From the NCBI RefSeq assembly GCF_022878925.1, contig NZ_CP084626.1, positions 1,798,001 to 1,862,000 of the forward strand: a stretch of DNA of 64,000 bases, in the 5' to 3' direction. The DNA is from Caballeronia sp. TF1N1. Lineage in GTDB: Bacteria > Pseudomonadota > Gammaproteobacteria > Burkholderiales > Burkholderiaceae. The notes beneath the pieces are model-generated. The model had not been told where the DNA came from. It did no database searches and saw only the letters and a list, made by a program, of their open reading frames with translations. Below, one piece after another: positions 39,321 through 48,532 of the stretch. Positions within the stretch are counted from its first letter, which is position 1. Each line of letters begins with the position of its first letter. The position numbers and the translations under genes are program-made.

Positions 39321-40079
39321 ATGAAATTCATCCGCTTGGCGCTCGCGGCGCCCGCTCTGTGCGCGCTCATCTCCTGCAGCAGCATGAACGCGCTCAATCC
39401 CGACACGTTGTTGCAGTCTGGCCAACTCGCATCGCAAGCCTTCACGCTGAGTGACGCCGATGTGCGCACGCTCTCCGACAAATCGTGCGCGGACCTGGAC
39501 AAGGAAAACAAGATTGCGCCGGCGTCGAGTCAATACACGCAGCGTCTAAACCGCATCTCGAAGCAACTGGGCGACAACATCAATGGCGTGCCGGTCAACT
39601 ACAAGGTCTACGTCACGAAGGATGTCAACGCCTGGGCGATGGCCAACGGTTGCGTGCGCGTCTACAGCGGCCTCATGGACGCAATGAACGACGACGAAGT
39701 GCGCGGCGTGGTGGGCCATGAAATGGGTCACGTGGCGCTCGGCCACACCAAGAAGGCGATGCAGCTTGCTTATGCGACCTCGGCCGTGCGCTCGGCGGCG
39801 GCATCGACGGGCGGCGCGGTGGCGAATCTGTCGGCATCGCAATTGGGCGACTTGTCCGAGAAGTTCGTCCAGGCGCAATTCTCGCAATCGCAAGAAAGCG
39901 CCGCCGACGATTACTCGTTCGACATGCAGAAAAAGAAGGGATACAGCCCGGCCGGCCTTGTGACGGCGTTCCAGAAGCTCGCGACGATCGACGGCGGCAA
40001 GTCGAGCATGATGGATTCGCACCCGTCGTCGCCTTCGCGCGCGAAGCACATTCAAGATCGGATTGCGTCGGGCAAGTAA
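39321..40079 (+). CDS. M48-family zinc metalloprotease lipoprotein (LoiP/YggG-like)
   Basis: 252 residues. Signal peptide with lipobox ALISC (Cys19), so predicted to be a membrane-anchored periplasmic protease. The zinc site is HEMGH (His133, Glu134, His137) with the distal Glu192 in QESAADDY. The conserved NAWAMANGCVRVYSGLMD strand precedes it. It resembles E. coli LoiP, which trims outer-membrane or envelope proteins, but lacks adjacent BepA-type TPR repeats. The separate 5' region has no operon partner. Confidence 0.9.
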   Translation: MKFIRLALAAPALCALISCSSMNALNPDTLLQSGQLASQAFTLSDADVRTLSDKSCADLDKENKIAPASSQYTQRLNRISKQLGDNINGVPVNYKVYVTKDVNAWAMANGCVRVYSGLMDAMNDDEVRGVVGHEMGHVALGHTKKAMQLAYATSAVRSAAASTGGAVANLSASQLGDLSEKFVQAQFSQSQESAADDYSFDMQKKKGYSPAGLVTAFQKLATIDGGKSSMMDSHPSSPSRAKHIQDRIASGK

Positions 40080-40094
40080 GGACGGGGCAAAAAA

Positions 40095-40123
40095 AAAGCG
40101 CGAGCAGCGGTTGCTCGCGCTTT
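40095..40123. terminator. shared terminator between M48 protease and outer-membrane barrel gene
   Basis: AAAGCGCGAGCA (40095-40106) pairs with TGCTCGCGCTTT (40112-40123), a perfect 12-pair stem with a five-base loop. Ten A residues precede it on the plus strand, so on the minus strand the hairpin is followed by a long U run; it is a strong terminator for the minus-strand gene and a weaker one for the plus. Confidence 0.92.
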
Positions 40124-40142
40124 CGATTCCAATTCGTGACGA

Positions 40143-40643
40143 TCAGAAGTAGTAATGCACGCCGACGGTCAGGCTGTCGTTACGACGATGGCCGCCGTCG
40201 CAGTGCGCCGTGTCGGCCGTGTATTCGCCAGCGACACTCCATTGCTTCGCGAACTTATACTCGACGCCCGCGCCATAGTGCAAACGCGTGTCCGGCCAGG
40301 TGCCAGTGAAGCCCACGCGCGCGTAGGGCATGATGTTGCCGTCGATAGGCATGCCGACTTTTACGTCGATGCCGCCGTCCTTCTTGGTCGTGGAACCAGC
40401 GTGAAGATCAGCGAATCCTTCGACGCCGACCACGAACTGGTTGACATCGACGTTATAGCCTGCCGTCAGGCCCGGAAAGAACGTCGTGTGCGTCGATTCC
40501 TCGAAATCGTGTCCGGTTGCATCGGAGAAATTCAAGCCGAGCTTCGCGCCGACGAACGGGCCGGAGAATTCGCTAGCGTGCGCGCTAGCCATATAGAGAA
40601 GCGAGACGAAAATCGGCGCCGCTACCTTTTTGATACTTACCAT
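40143..40643 (-). CDS. small outer-membrane beta-barrel protein
   Basis: 166 residues. Signal peptide (KKVAAPIFVSLLYMASAHA, cut before SEFSGPFVG). Mature sequence alternates hydrophobic and polar residues in strands (GPFVGAKLGLNFSDA, TTFFPGLTAGYNVDVNQFVVGVEGFADL, YGAGVEYKFAKQWSVAGEY) and ends SLTVGVHYYF. The C-terminal aromatic residue is the outer-membrane insertion signal. It resembles the OmpA/OmpX-type 8-stranded porin-like proteins, but no family can be fixed. The function is unknown. Confidence 0.8.
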   Translation of the reverse strand: MVSIKKVAAPIFVSLLYMASAHASEFSGPFVGAKLGLNFSDATGHDFEESTHTTFFPGLTAGYNVDVNQFVVGVEGFADLHAGSTTKKDGGIDVKVGMPIDGNIMPYARVGFTGTWPDTRLHYGAGVEYKFAKQWSVAGEYTADTAHCDGGHRRNDSLTVGVHYYF

Positions 40644-40935
40644 GAGTGAGCCAACCGTGAGAAAGGCGTCGCCAGAACACGCAAATTGAATTCAGGCAAG
40701 AAAATAATCGAGACAGCGAAGGCTGTGCAATTGACTGCTTCCAAACAATCAACGCGGAAGATTAGTTTCCGACTGTTAACTCGGATAGCGGACTTGTCTT
40801 AAAGGTTGGGCTCGGCGGCGTAGGGTGTGACATGCGTCATGTGTTGCCTGGCCGATGACGCCGATGAGACCGGCAAGCCTCATGGGAAAGTGGCGGCGAT
40901 TGGTGGTAGTACCGGTGGGTTAGTGAACTTGCCGC

Positions 40936-41037
40936 CTACTTCCCGCGCAGAATGTCCCAAATTGCGATACTTCCCAAAAGCAAAACGACGATCAGCGCCG
41001 CCGTTCCAAGCACGTTAAAAATCACATTCACGGTCAA
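40936..41037 (-). CDS. putative 33-aa single-pass membrane peptide
   Basis: Seen directly: a TTG start at 41037 lies exactly eight bases after GGAGG (complement of 41046-41050). The frame of 33 codons, ending TAG at 40936, encodes an N-terminal polar stretch (MTVNVIFNVLG), one hydrophobic helix (TAALIVVLLLGSIAIW) and a short basic/acidic tail (DILRGK). Size and layout are those of single-pass small proteins that modify membrane complexes. No family is recognised. In-frame GTG codons lie two and four codons later. Expression is not shown. Confidence 0.5.
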   Translation of the reverse strand: MTVNVIFNVLGTAALIVVLLLGSIAIWDILRGK

Positions 41038-41648
41038 CTTCGTCGCCTCCAGACACTGGTTGTCTTTTTGAATGGTTCGAGTAAGTATTCGCTATTTTTG
41101 CACGCCAGCCGTTTGAACGATCGAAGATGGGAACTGACTCTCATACATGATCGTGCGTCGCTCGTTCTTTATTGCGTGTGGAAGACCTCGTCCGGGCAGA
41201 GAGTTTCTCCTGAACCATCCTGATACTGCAATCTGCCATTCGGTCGGTGTGTGACGCGTGGCACGTCCGAGACATGGCTGGCGTGCTCCGCAAAGTTTCT
41301 AAGCTTGGACCCTGAGCACGCCATCTCCACAAAGTTGCATTCCAAAAGACATCGATAGACTCGCTCCGATGATAAGATCGTTAGTCTTCTTTAGCTTTCG
41401 AACGCGTCGTTTTCGTCAGAGCCGATTTTCTTCAAGTTGGCTCGCTCGTGTCGTTCATCGTGCGAAACCATCCGCCATTACGCGAACGCGATCACATAGC
41501 CCACAACCGTGACTTCAGACTGCATACCCATGCGATCGTCTTGAGGTCCCGTGGTCAAACTCGCAGCGTGCTTGAAGACTCGTAACTTCTCTCATCGTCA
41601 ACAGTGCGACATCCCCTCGTTAGCTCATCCAATTGGAGCATTACTTAA
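41038..41648. other. gene-free stretch before the exopolysaccharide cluster
   Basis: About 610 bases without a supported gene. It holds the ribosome-binding region of the small ORF and probably the promoter of the plus-strand glycosyltransferase at 41649, but no convincing hexamer pair was found. The base composition is lower in GC than the flanks. Confidence 0.5.
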
Positions 41649-42851
41649 ATGAAAATCACGCTATTGGTGAGTTCCATGGGAAGCGGCGGCGCGGAAAGGG
41701 TCGCGGCTACGCTCGTGAATGCCTGGAGTGAGCGCGGTGACGATGTCACGCTAGTCGCTACATATAGCGGTAAGGGTGATTGCTTTTACAAGATTTCCGA
41801 GAACGTTCGCTTCATCTATCTGACTGACCGTGCAGGGAGTCAAGGCGGCAAGTTATCAAGCTTCGTTCAGCGGCAGCGGGCTTTGCGCTCGCTCATCCGG
41901 GAGAACCGTCCCGACGTTGTGATTTCTTTTTTAACCAATGTCAACGTAGCCGCAATTCTTGCAACATTAGGCTTGGGCATTCCGGTTATCGCTTGCGAAC
42001 ATAACGATCCATCTCGCGACGGACGATCCGCGTTATGGAAACTGCTTACTCGTCTGACTTACCCGCATGCCAGCGCGATAACGGTGCTCACCGAAAATGT
42101 CGTCGCGCCGTTCAAGACAATGGTGCCCGGCATGCGACATATTGCTGTCGTTCCAAATCCGCTGCCTGACGAATTATTCCAGCAGTCGGCGCCGTCTATC
42201 GAAACCGGCGCGCGCATGCGCCTCGTTTCGCTCGGACGATTGCATCCGCAAAAGAACTATCGCCTTTTGATCGACGCATTCTCGTCCATTGCGAATGCAT
42301 GCCCGAAATGGGATCTGTGGATCTGGGGTGAAGGTGCCGAACGCGCATCGCTCGAAGCGGAGATCGAAAGGCGAGGTATGACCCAGCGCATCTTTCTTCC
42401 GGGTGTCACCGAAAATCCATGGACGGAGATTCTGCGCTCGCAGGCATTCGTCATGTCATCCCGCTTCGAAGGATTCGGCCTCGCCCTCGCCGAGAGTATG
42501 GCTTTAGGCGTTCCCGCCATAGCTGTCGATTGTCTCAGTGGTCCGCGCTACATCACGCGCGACGGGCAGGACGCGCTGCTTGTGCCAGTCGCCAATCCGC
42601 AAGCGTTAGCCGCTGCAATTCAAAGGATGCTCACCGATGACACGCTGCGTGCCGAACTGAGTCGCAAAGGCGCAAAGTCCGTTCGCGAGCGATATTCAAC
42701 GAATACGATTCTTCGCGTGTGGGACGAGTTGTTCACGCGCGTTGGCGTGGACAACGACGATGCCGCGGCGCGCCGACCCATCCATGAAAACGACATGACA
42801 GATTACGACTCACACGAATCGCAAGGCGCCTACGACTCGACGCGCCGTTGA
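41649..42851 (+). CDS. glycosyltransferase family 4 (exopolysaccharide cluster)
   Basis: 400 residues, GT-B fold. The N-terminal Rossmann half begins MKITLLVSSMGSGGAERVAATLVNAW; the donor half has SLGRLHPQKNYRLLIDAF and the EX7E motif (Glu274-Glu282, FEGFGLALAES). Resembles retaining hexose/HexNAc transferases of the CapM/WbpY-type group; donor and acceptor are unknown. Only EPS gene on the plus strand, convergent with the polymerase-like gene with 6 bases between stops. Confidence 0.88.
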   Translation: MKITLLVSSMGSGGAERVAATLVNAWSERGDDVTLVATYSGKGDCFYKISENVRFIYLTDRAGSQGGKLSSFVQRQRALRSLIRENRPDVVISFLTNVNVAAILATLGLGIPVIACEHNDPSRDGRSALWKLLTRLTYPHASAITVLTENVVAPFKTMVPGMRHIAVVPNPLPDELFQQSAPSIETGARMRLVSLGRLHPQKNYRLLIDAFSSIANACPKWDLWIWGEGAERASLEAEIERRGMTQRIFLPGVTENPWTEILRSQAFVMSSRFEGFGLALAESMALGVPAIAVDCLSGPRYITRDGQDALLVPVANPQALAAAIQRMLTDDTLRAELSRKGAKSVRERYSTNTILRVWDELFTRVGVDNDDAAARRPIHENDMTDYDSHESQGAYDSTRR

Positions 42852-42857
42852 TATCGC

Positions 42858-43931
42858 CTAATGAAGAAAATAGCTGTAGACATCAGCCTGATAATTCTTG
42901 AGGGCATCTGCCGACAGGGCTAGAAGAATCAGCGCAGTCCACCATATCACGAACGCGTTCCTGAATCGAATTTGCGAAATCACGTACGGCAGCAGTAACG
43001 CTATGCAATACCACACGCGTCCCTTCCCAAACGGAAACAGCACATACGCAAAGACCAAATAAGCCATGAGCGCAACGTGCATCGTGCATAGCTCCGTCCA
43101 TACCTTGTCCTTCGCTGTGCCCTTCTCTTTCCATTGCGTATAAAGCACGATGACAGAAGCCGTTGCATAGACGATCAACAGGATGAGCAGCCGGATAGTG
43201 AAATCGTCCTGGTAGTCCGCATATTCCTCGACTCGCCTGCCGCCGAAATTATTGAAAAGATAGCCCGCCGCGGCGGCGAGTACGAACGCCGTCAAACTCG
43301 AAACGATCAACGCTCGCCATTTTCGATCTCCGCACGCTCGAATGGAGAGCAATAGCAACGCGGGTATCGCGAAGGTCGTATGAACGAAGCTCGCGAGCAC
43401 CCATCCGAGGACGGGCCGCTGATAGCGCAGCGTGATAAGCATCGCTATGCCGAATGCCAAACCTTGACGGATTTGAAACAGTCCGACCGTAGCCAAGGCT
43501 ACCGGAACGACCGCCCAAAGAAGCAGCCCTAGTAGCGGTCGCCGGACTTCTAAAAGCGCCGCAATGACAAGTGCGTTCGCCAATACGACGGTCACTCTTA
43601 CACCAATATCGGGTGTTACGCCGAACGCATTCAATACGATCAACCAGGTACGCCAGCCGAATTCCTCCGTCACCGTGCTGATGACAAAACTGAGCGTTGA
43701 AGTGCGTGTCTGATAAAGATTGACGAACCAGTCCCACGTTGTCTGGCTGAAGTACTCCAGGTAATTGTCCTGATCGAGCAGCATCGTACGATCACCTACC
43801 GCAACCACCACCAGCAACAGAATCGCTATCAGGATGAATAGCCAGCCGCCAGGAGTAGTCAAGTAGGCTCGCGCCTGAGTTTTGCGACGGGGAACTGGTG
43901 GACTCGGCGCTTGAGTCATTCTGACTTTCAT
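42858..43931 (-). CDS. EpsG/Wzy-like exopolysaccharide polymerase
   Basis: 357 residues with around ten transmembrane segments (WLFILIAILLLVVVAVGD first; PLLGLLLWAVVPVALATVGLFQIRQGLAFGIAMLITL in the middle). The order of helices, a large periplasmic loop and the FQIRQGLAFG segment are like EpsG/O-antigen-polymerase family proteins. It would polymerise repeat units in the periplasm. ATG 43931 used; ATG 43919 is also possible. Third-position AT content is higher than in the nuo genes. Confidence 0.7.
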   Translation of the reverse strand: MKVRMTQAPSPPVPRRKTQARAYLTTPGGWLFILIAILLLVVVAVGDRTMLLDQDNYLEYFSQTTWDWFVNLYQTRTSTLSFVISTVTEEFGWRTWLIVLNAFGVTPDIGVRVTVVLANALVIAALLEVRRPLLGLLLWAVVPVALATVGLFQIRQGLAFGIAMLITLRYQRPVLGWVLASFVHTTFAIPALLLLSIRACGDRKWRALIVSSLTAFVLAAAAGYLFNNFGGRRVEEYADYQDDFTIRLLILLIVYATASVIVLYTQWKEKGTAKDKVWTELCTMHVALMAYLVFAYVLFPFGKGRVWYCIALLLPYVISQIRFRNAFVIWWTALILLALSADALKNYQADVYSYFLH

Positions 43932-44009
43932 CGAAATTCTTTTAGGTCGGATAATGCGCTCGGCGCCGGCTTGCTGCCTTGCGAGGTTGTCGTCGGCGAA
44001 GTGCGCCGG

Positions 44010-45029
44010 TTATCGAATAGTCTTCAAGTTTGTTACTACGATCTGCGGTCCGCGCTTGTCGTAATCGTGGCTTTCGACGGAAAGAAGCTTCGGCTTGATC
44101 CAGGTCGCCGATCGATTGACGATTCGTCCTTTCACAATTGAACCTTTGGTATCGAGACCTGAAACGCTAAAGGCGGCGATCTTCGCGGATTCATCGCGCT
44201 GACCGCTGATATCGATCTGCACGTCCTTGGGATCGACACCGGCAATCTTCAAGAGATAGACGAGGATGCCGATCTTGCAGTTTCGCGTGACAGGATTGAC
44301 GATCCTGATGTTCTCCAGCACGTCACGATTCGAATTGGGCTCGATATCCAGACCCGCCGACGGCGCCGTTCCACCGATGTTCTCCCACAGACCGCCTTCA
44401 ATGAAAACGTTCCTTCCGCTAATGATGGATATTCCCTGTCGACGACAGTTCTTCGCGTGATGGTCGATCACGTGAATATCCTGAGGCGGCATGCTGGTCG
44501 GCTGATAACTGTTCGCCAGGTAGATACCGTCGCCCCAGCAACCCACCGTGGTTGCCGATTTGATCGTAATTTTTGAACTACCTGCTATCGAAATGCCCAT
44601 GCCGTAGCCTTCCGAATGCGTTTTGGGCTGCGCCGAGTTCAACTCACGACTGCCGTCCAGCGTCGCGTTCTCCAGCACAACGTCGCTCACGTCCCACATG
44701 CGCAACATTTGATACGAAGGCGTGTCATGCGCAAGCAACTTGATCGAGGCGCCCGGTTCGAAGCGAACGCGCGAGCCGCTTCGCAGACTCAGTCCTTGCG
44801 TGTCGATGCGGCACTGTCCGCCAATGAGTAACGTCTTGCCAACTGAGCGATCGATCGCATCCTGAAGACGCGACGTGTCATTGCTCACGCCATCGCTGAC
44901 GACGCCGAAGACACTCGCATGCACGACGTCGTCGTCATTCGATATCTTAGCCGCTGCCGACCGACACGCAAGCCCATGCGCCAGAGGCATCGACGCTATT
45001 ACCTTGAGCGCAACTCTTCTGCTTATCAT
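44010..45029 (-). CDS. exported right-handed beta-helix protein (possible polysaccharide lyase/modifying enzyme)
   Basis: 339 residues from ATG 45029. The N-terminus has an SRRVALK twin-arginine-like motif and a hydrophobic stretch ending in Ala-rich residues (CRSAAA), so Tat or Sec export is likely. The mature part shows Pectate_lyase_3/beta-helix rungs: FGVVSDGVSNDTSRLQDAID, GSRVRFEPGASIKLLAH, VVLENATLDGS, GYGMGISIAGSSKITIKSA and NVFIEGGLWENIGG. Proteins of this type in EPS clusters often act on the nascent polymer or trim it. Catalytic residues cannot be assigned. A TTG start at 45041 would overlap the upstream GT stop. Confidence 0.75.
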   Translation of the reverse strand: MISRRVALKVIASMPLAHGLACRSAAAKISNDDDVVHASVFGVVSDGVSNDTSRLQDAIDRSVGKTLLIGGQCRIDTQGLSLRSGSRVRFEPGASIKLLAHDTPSYQMLRMWDVSDVVLENATLDGSRELNSAQPKTHSEGYGMGISIAGSSKITIKSATTVGCWGDGIYLANSYQPTSMPPQDIHVIDHHAKNCRRQGISIISGRNVFIEGGLWENIGGTAPSAGLDIEPNSNRDVLENIRIVNPVTRNCKIGILVYLLKIAGVDPKDVQIDISGQRDESAKIAAFSVSGLDTKGSIVKGRIVNRSATWIKPKLLSVESHDYDKRGPQIVVTNLKTIR

Positions 45030-45037
45030 GATCGTTC

Positions 45038-46177
45038 TCAAGCGTTCTGCGTTGTTCCATACACCGCAACGGTCCGCTCGATCACGATCCTTTCGTCGAA
45101 CTCTGCGAGCGCGCGAACGCGCGCATTGGCACCGATCGTTTCGCGCAACACCGGGTCGTCATGCAGACGCGCGATTGCATCTGTCAGCGCGACGCTGTCC
45201 TTCACCGGAACGCGCAAGCCATCGACGCCATCTTGACTCACGACCTCGCGACAACCCGGCGCGTCCGTCGTCACCAGCGCGATGCCGCATGCTGCGGCTT
45301 CGATCATCGCCTTTGGCAATCCTTCTCTATAACTGGGCAACACCATGATGTCGATGTCGCGTAGCAACGCCGGCATGTCACCGACATGACCGAGCCAAGT
45401 CAGCGTGCCCTCCTCGACCCAGGCCTCAACCGTTTTTGTCGGGACCGAAGCAGGATTGCCCTCGTCGGGATCGCCGGCAAGCAGGAATTCGAACGAGCGC
45501 TGGCTGTTTCGCAGCGCGCGAGCTGCTTCCACGTATTCCGCGATGCCCTTGTCCCAAAGCAGGCGCGCAGCCAGCAAAACGCGAATCGGTCGTGGCGTGC
45601 CGCTCGTGTCCTTCGCGCGTTGGGCGAACTTCTGTACGTTCACGCCCGATCCGGGAATGAGGTGGATGCAAGACTTGTCGACGATACCGGCGTTGATGAA
45701 CATCGCGACATCGTCCGGGTTCTGGAGAATCAGCGATGCGCCGCGGCCATTCAACGTCGCGCGCATCAATATTTTGACCAGCGGCCGTAAGACGCGCGCC
45801 TTCAACGAATCGTTCGTAAACACGAAGCCGAGACCCGCCACAGCGTTGACGCGCTGCCTGACGCGCGCGAGACGCGCCGCAAGCGAACCGTACACCGCGC
45901 ATTTAATGGTGAACCCATGCACGACATCTGGCCGCTCTTTGCGGAACAGGCGGCAAAGGTGCAAGACCAGCAAGAGTTCCCGCAAGGGGTTCAGACTGCG
46001 TCGTTGCATCGGCACGGGAAGCCAGCGGAATCCGGCGTCCTCTAACCCCGCGACATAAGGCCCCGGCGGCGACATGAGCAACACCGACCAGCCATTGTCC
46101 CGAAGATACTTCGCGAGCGACAAACGAAAATTGAAAAGGTACCAATCCGTATTGGCAAAGAGAACGACTTTTTTCAT
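45038..46177 (-). CDS. glycosyltransferase family 4 (exopolysaccharide cluster)
   Basis: 379 residues, GT-B. N-terminus MKKVVLFANTDWYLFNFRLSLAKYL is the typical motif of the family 4 group related to PglA/CapH-like enzymes; the donor-binding half contains VLLAARLLWDKGIAEYVEAARAL and the EX7E motif SYREGLPKAMIEAA. It probably adds one sugar to the repeat unit. It ends eight bases before the beta-helix start, so the two are coupled. Confidence 0.88.
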   Translation of the reverse strand: MKKVVLFANTDWYLFNFRLSLAKYLRDNGWSVLLMSPPGPYVAGLEDAGFRWLPVPMQRRSLNPLRELLLVLHLCRLFRKERPDVVHGFTIKCAVYGSLAARLARVRQRVNAVAGLGFVFTNDSLKARVLRPLVKILMRATLNGRGASLILQNPDDVAMFINAGIVDKSCIHLIPGSGVNVQKFAQRAKDTSGTPRPIRVLLAARLLWDKGIAEYVEAARALRNSQRSFEFLLAGDPDEGNPASVPTKTVEAWVEEGTLTWLGHVGDMPALLRDIDIMVLPSYREGLPKAMIEAAACGIALVTTDAPGCREVVSQDGVDGLRVPVKDSVALTDAIARLHDDPVLRETIGANARVRALAEFDERIVIERTVAVYGTTQNA

Positions 46178-46180
46178 GAC

Positions 46181-47080
46181 CTACCGACCTAACTCACGTC
46201 GAAACTTGAACCGCCAGTACAAATAAAGCGCTGATCCGAATGGCAGATTCAACAGCACCTGCAAGCGATGCCCGGACGCCATCGCGATCTGGTACACAGA
46301 ACGTCGCGCCAAAAACTCGTAAGCAATGAGCCGCCACGTCATCACGATCCGCGTGCGCATGTTGACCGGCGGCGCGATTGCCCAGCGAATGCCGTGTGCG
46401 GACCCGACCGGGCACAGGACCGTCAGCGCCGCGCCGCCTCGCGTCAGACCATCGGACAGATACTCGCAAACATAGAAGCCGATGTTCACGTGCAGCATCC
46501 GATACCGCCGCCCGATCATTCCCCATACGGCGGACTCCATCATGAAGCGCTCGCCTTCGACTTCCGGAAAAGGAAACTGCTTCAAGACGTCTGCGCGCCA
46601 GACTTCCGCCTTGTCGCCACGCACGCCGCGATTGATGCGCATATCGATGTATGTCGCCAACTCGCGGTCCGGTTCGAAACGGTCACCGATCACGCGTCCA
46701 TCCGCGCGCAGTCTGAGAAAGCTCATGCCGCATACGTCGGGAATGGTTCGACACGAAGACCAGTTTTCGCGAATCGTCGCGATGGCATCGAGCGTGAGCG
46801 TGTCATCGCTATCGACCGTGATGATCAACTCGCCTTTCGCAAGTGCGAAGCCCCGATTCAGCGCGGTATGCTTCCCGCCGTTCGGTTTCTGAATGTAGCG
46901 CAGCGGCCAATCGACCTGGTCAGCCCAGCGCTCGCAAAGCGCGCGCGTGTTGTCGACGCTGCCATCATCGACGACTATCCATTCGAAATCTCTGTCGCTT
47001 TGTTTTTCGAGGCTGGCGAACAAGCTTGGCAACTGAGCCGCACGGTTATAGCTGGCGGTAATAACAGAGATGAACGTCAT
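46181..47080 (-). CDS. glycosyltransferase family 2 (exopolysaccharide cluster)
   Basis: 299 residues from ATG 47080, GT-A fold. The nucleotide-binding start is TFISVITASYNRAAQLPSLFASL with VVDDGSVDNT, the GGKHTALNRGFALA acceptor-side loop and the DxD-type metal site TVDSDDTLTLDA. A C-terminal hydrophobic region may associate with the membrane. Inverting transfer is expected for the family; donor unknown. It lies 3 bases before the 46177 gene start. Confidence 0.88.
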   Translation of the reverse strand: MTFISVITASYNRAAQLPSLFASLEKQSDRDFEWIVVDDGSVDNTRALCERWADQVDWPLRYIQKPNGGKHTALNRGFALAKGELIITVDSDDTLTLDAIATIRENWSSCRTIPDVCGMSFLRLRADGRVIGDRFEPDRELATYIDMRINRGVRGDKAEVWRADVLKQFPFPEVEGERFMMESAVWGMIGRRYRMLHVNIGFYVCEYLSDGLTRGGAALTVLCPVGSAHGIRWAIAPPVNMRTRIVMTWRLIAYEFLARRSVYQIAMASGHRLQVLLNLPFGSALYLYWRFKFRRELGR

Positions 47081-47161
47081 CGAGAAAACTTGACAATGCG
47101 TGGAATGCGGGTGAGGCGATTCCACGTCGGCGATCGCGTCAGATCAGGCATCGGCGAGAAA

Positions 47162-48532
47162 TCAGGCTGCATGCTCTTGCTCCATGTCCTCTTCCTCGTT
47201 CTCGTGGATGGAGAAAAGGTAGAGAACGAACACGACGCCGGCCATGACAGCAGTGCCTACAGGAAGCGCCGCCAAACCGAGCATTGGTGTGAAGGCGAAG
47301 TTGGCCGCGACCTTGGCGACGAAGCCTGCGCATGTGATGAACGCGATCGACCGATAGCGCCCTTCGCTGGCTGCCATCTGCATCAACACTAATGTGGCAA
47401 ATGCTGGCGCTAATTGCAGCGTGAACCAGCGAAGCAAGACCGCGACATGTTCAGTATCGACTGCCGTGAAAGCGCCTCGTTGAAACAGCACACGCACGAT
47501 CAAAGGCGCGGCGAACGAAGCGACACATGCCGCCACGGCGCCGATTCCGAACATGACGTAGGCCCATTTGATCGCCATGGATCGAGCGCGCTCGCGTTCG
47601 CCATTACGGATTGTCTGCGTCAACACGGGCAACGTCGCCCTTCCGATTGCCGATGCACCGAGACCCATCAGCAACGCAATCAGCCGATTGGCATAACCGA
47701 GCGTGGCGACCGCTCCAGCGCCATCACGGGTCGCCATGTATTGATCGATAGGCACGATACAAGCAAGGATGGCCTGACTGACGAGCATGACGCCGATCGA
47801 ATGCGCCATGGCCCGCCACTGCGGCGAACTGAATCCGAAGCGAATGGGAGCGCGGACCTTATCCGCACGCCTTGCGAACATCGACAACAAATAGACTTGC
47901 AGCGCAAGTCCGAGCGTAACGGCCATGTAAAGCGGCTTGATCGACGAACCGGTACTGAGGATCACCACGAAAAAGAGCACTGCAGCCGGCACGGCTTCGA
48001 GCAACGTGTTGATATGCCGCTCGCGTGCCTGCAAGCGCGCGGCATCGATACACATGAGCAAGGTGAGCGGCACGAGCGGCGACATGCCGACGATAAATTG
48101 CATCGCGAGCGATCTCGTATGCTCGGGCAGCGGTCCACCCACATAGGCGATCACCACGGGCGATGCGAAGACGAGCACGTTGGCGATGGCAAGACCGACC
48201 AGCCACGCCAAGCCACGCAATTCGCCGATGAAGTTGGCGAGCGTGTCCGTGTCGTCGTTGCGCATGCGCACGAGCACGGGAATCAGCACGGTACTGAGCA
48301 CCGTGACGAGCATGGAAGGTATCCATGTGGCGAGCGTGAAGGACAACTGGTAGGCATCGACGATACCGCTCACGCCATAGCGATACGCGATCGCCATTTC
48401 CTTGAAGGCGCCGGCACTCTTGCCCATGAGCACGAAGAGTGATACCCATGCCGCGCCCTTCGCTATCCTGCGATGATCCGGATGCGCGTTCGCAAGCTTG
48501 GCCCGAAGCTTGGAGGCCAGTCCGAAGCTCAT
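47162..48532 (-). CDS. MurJ/MviN-superfamily flippase (Wzx function)
   Basis: 456 residues, 13-14 transmembrane helices. The N-terminal KGAAWVSLFVLMGKSAGAFKEMAIAYRYGVSGIVDAYQLSFTLATW resembles MurJ (lipid II flippase). In an EPS cluster the same fold is used to translocate undecaprenyl-linked repeat units, and the absence of any other Wzx-like gene here supports that. Shorter than MurJ (~510). The ATG overlaps the 48529 gene stop (ATGA). Confidence 0.82.
   Translation of the reverse strand: MSFGLASKLRAKLANAHPDHRRIAKGAAWVSLFVLMGKSAGAFKEMAIAYRYGVSGIVDAYQLSFTLATWIPSMLVTVLSTVLIPVLVRMRNDDTDTLANFIGELRGLAWLVGLAIANVLVFASPVVIAYVGGPLPEHTRSLAMQFIVGMSPLVPLTLLMCIDAARLQARERHINTLLEAVPAAVLFFVVILSTGSSIKPLYMAVTLGLALQVYLLSMFARRADKVRAPIRFGFSSPQWRAMAHSIGVMLVSQAILACIVPIDQYMATRDGAGAVATLGYANRLIALLMGLGASAIGRATLPVLTQTIRNGERERARSMAIKWAYVMFGIGAVAACVASFAAPLIVRVLFQRGAFTAVDTEHVAVLLRWFTLQLAPAFATLVLMQMAASEGRYRSIAFITCAGFVAKVAANFAFTPMLGLAALPVGTAVMAGVVFVLYLFSIHENEEEDMEQEHAA

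Noticed and set aside
40827..41018. 63-codon plus-strand frame
   Set aside because: No ribosome-binding site; it runs opposite the better-supported 33-residue minus-strand frame.
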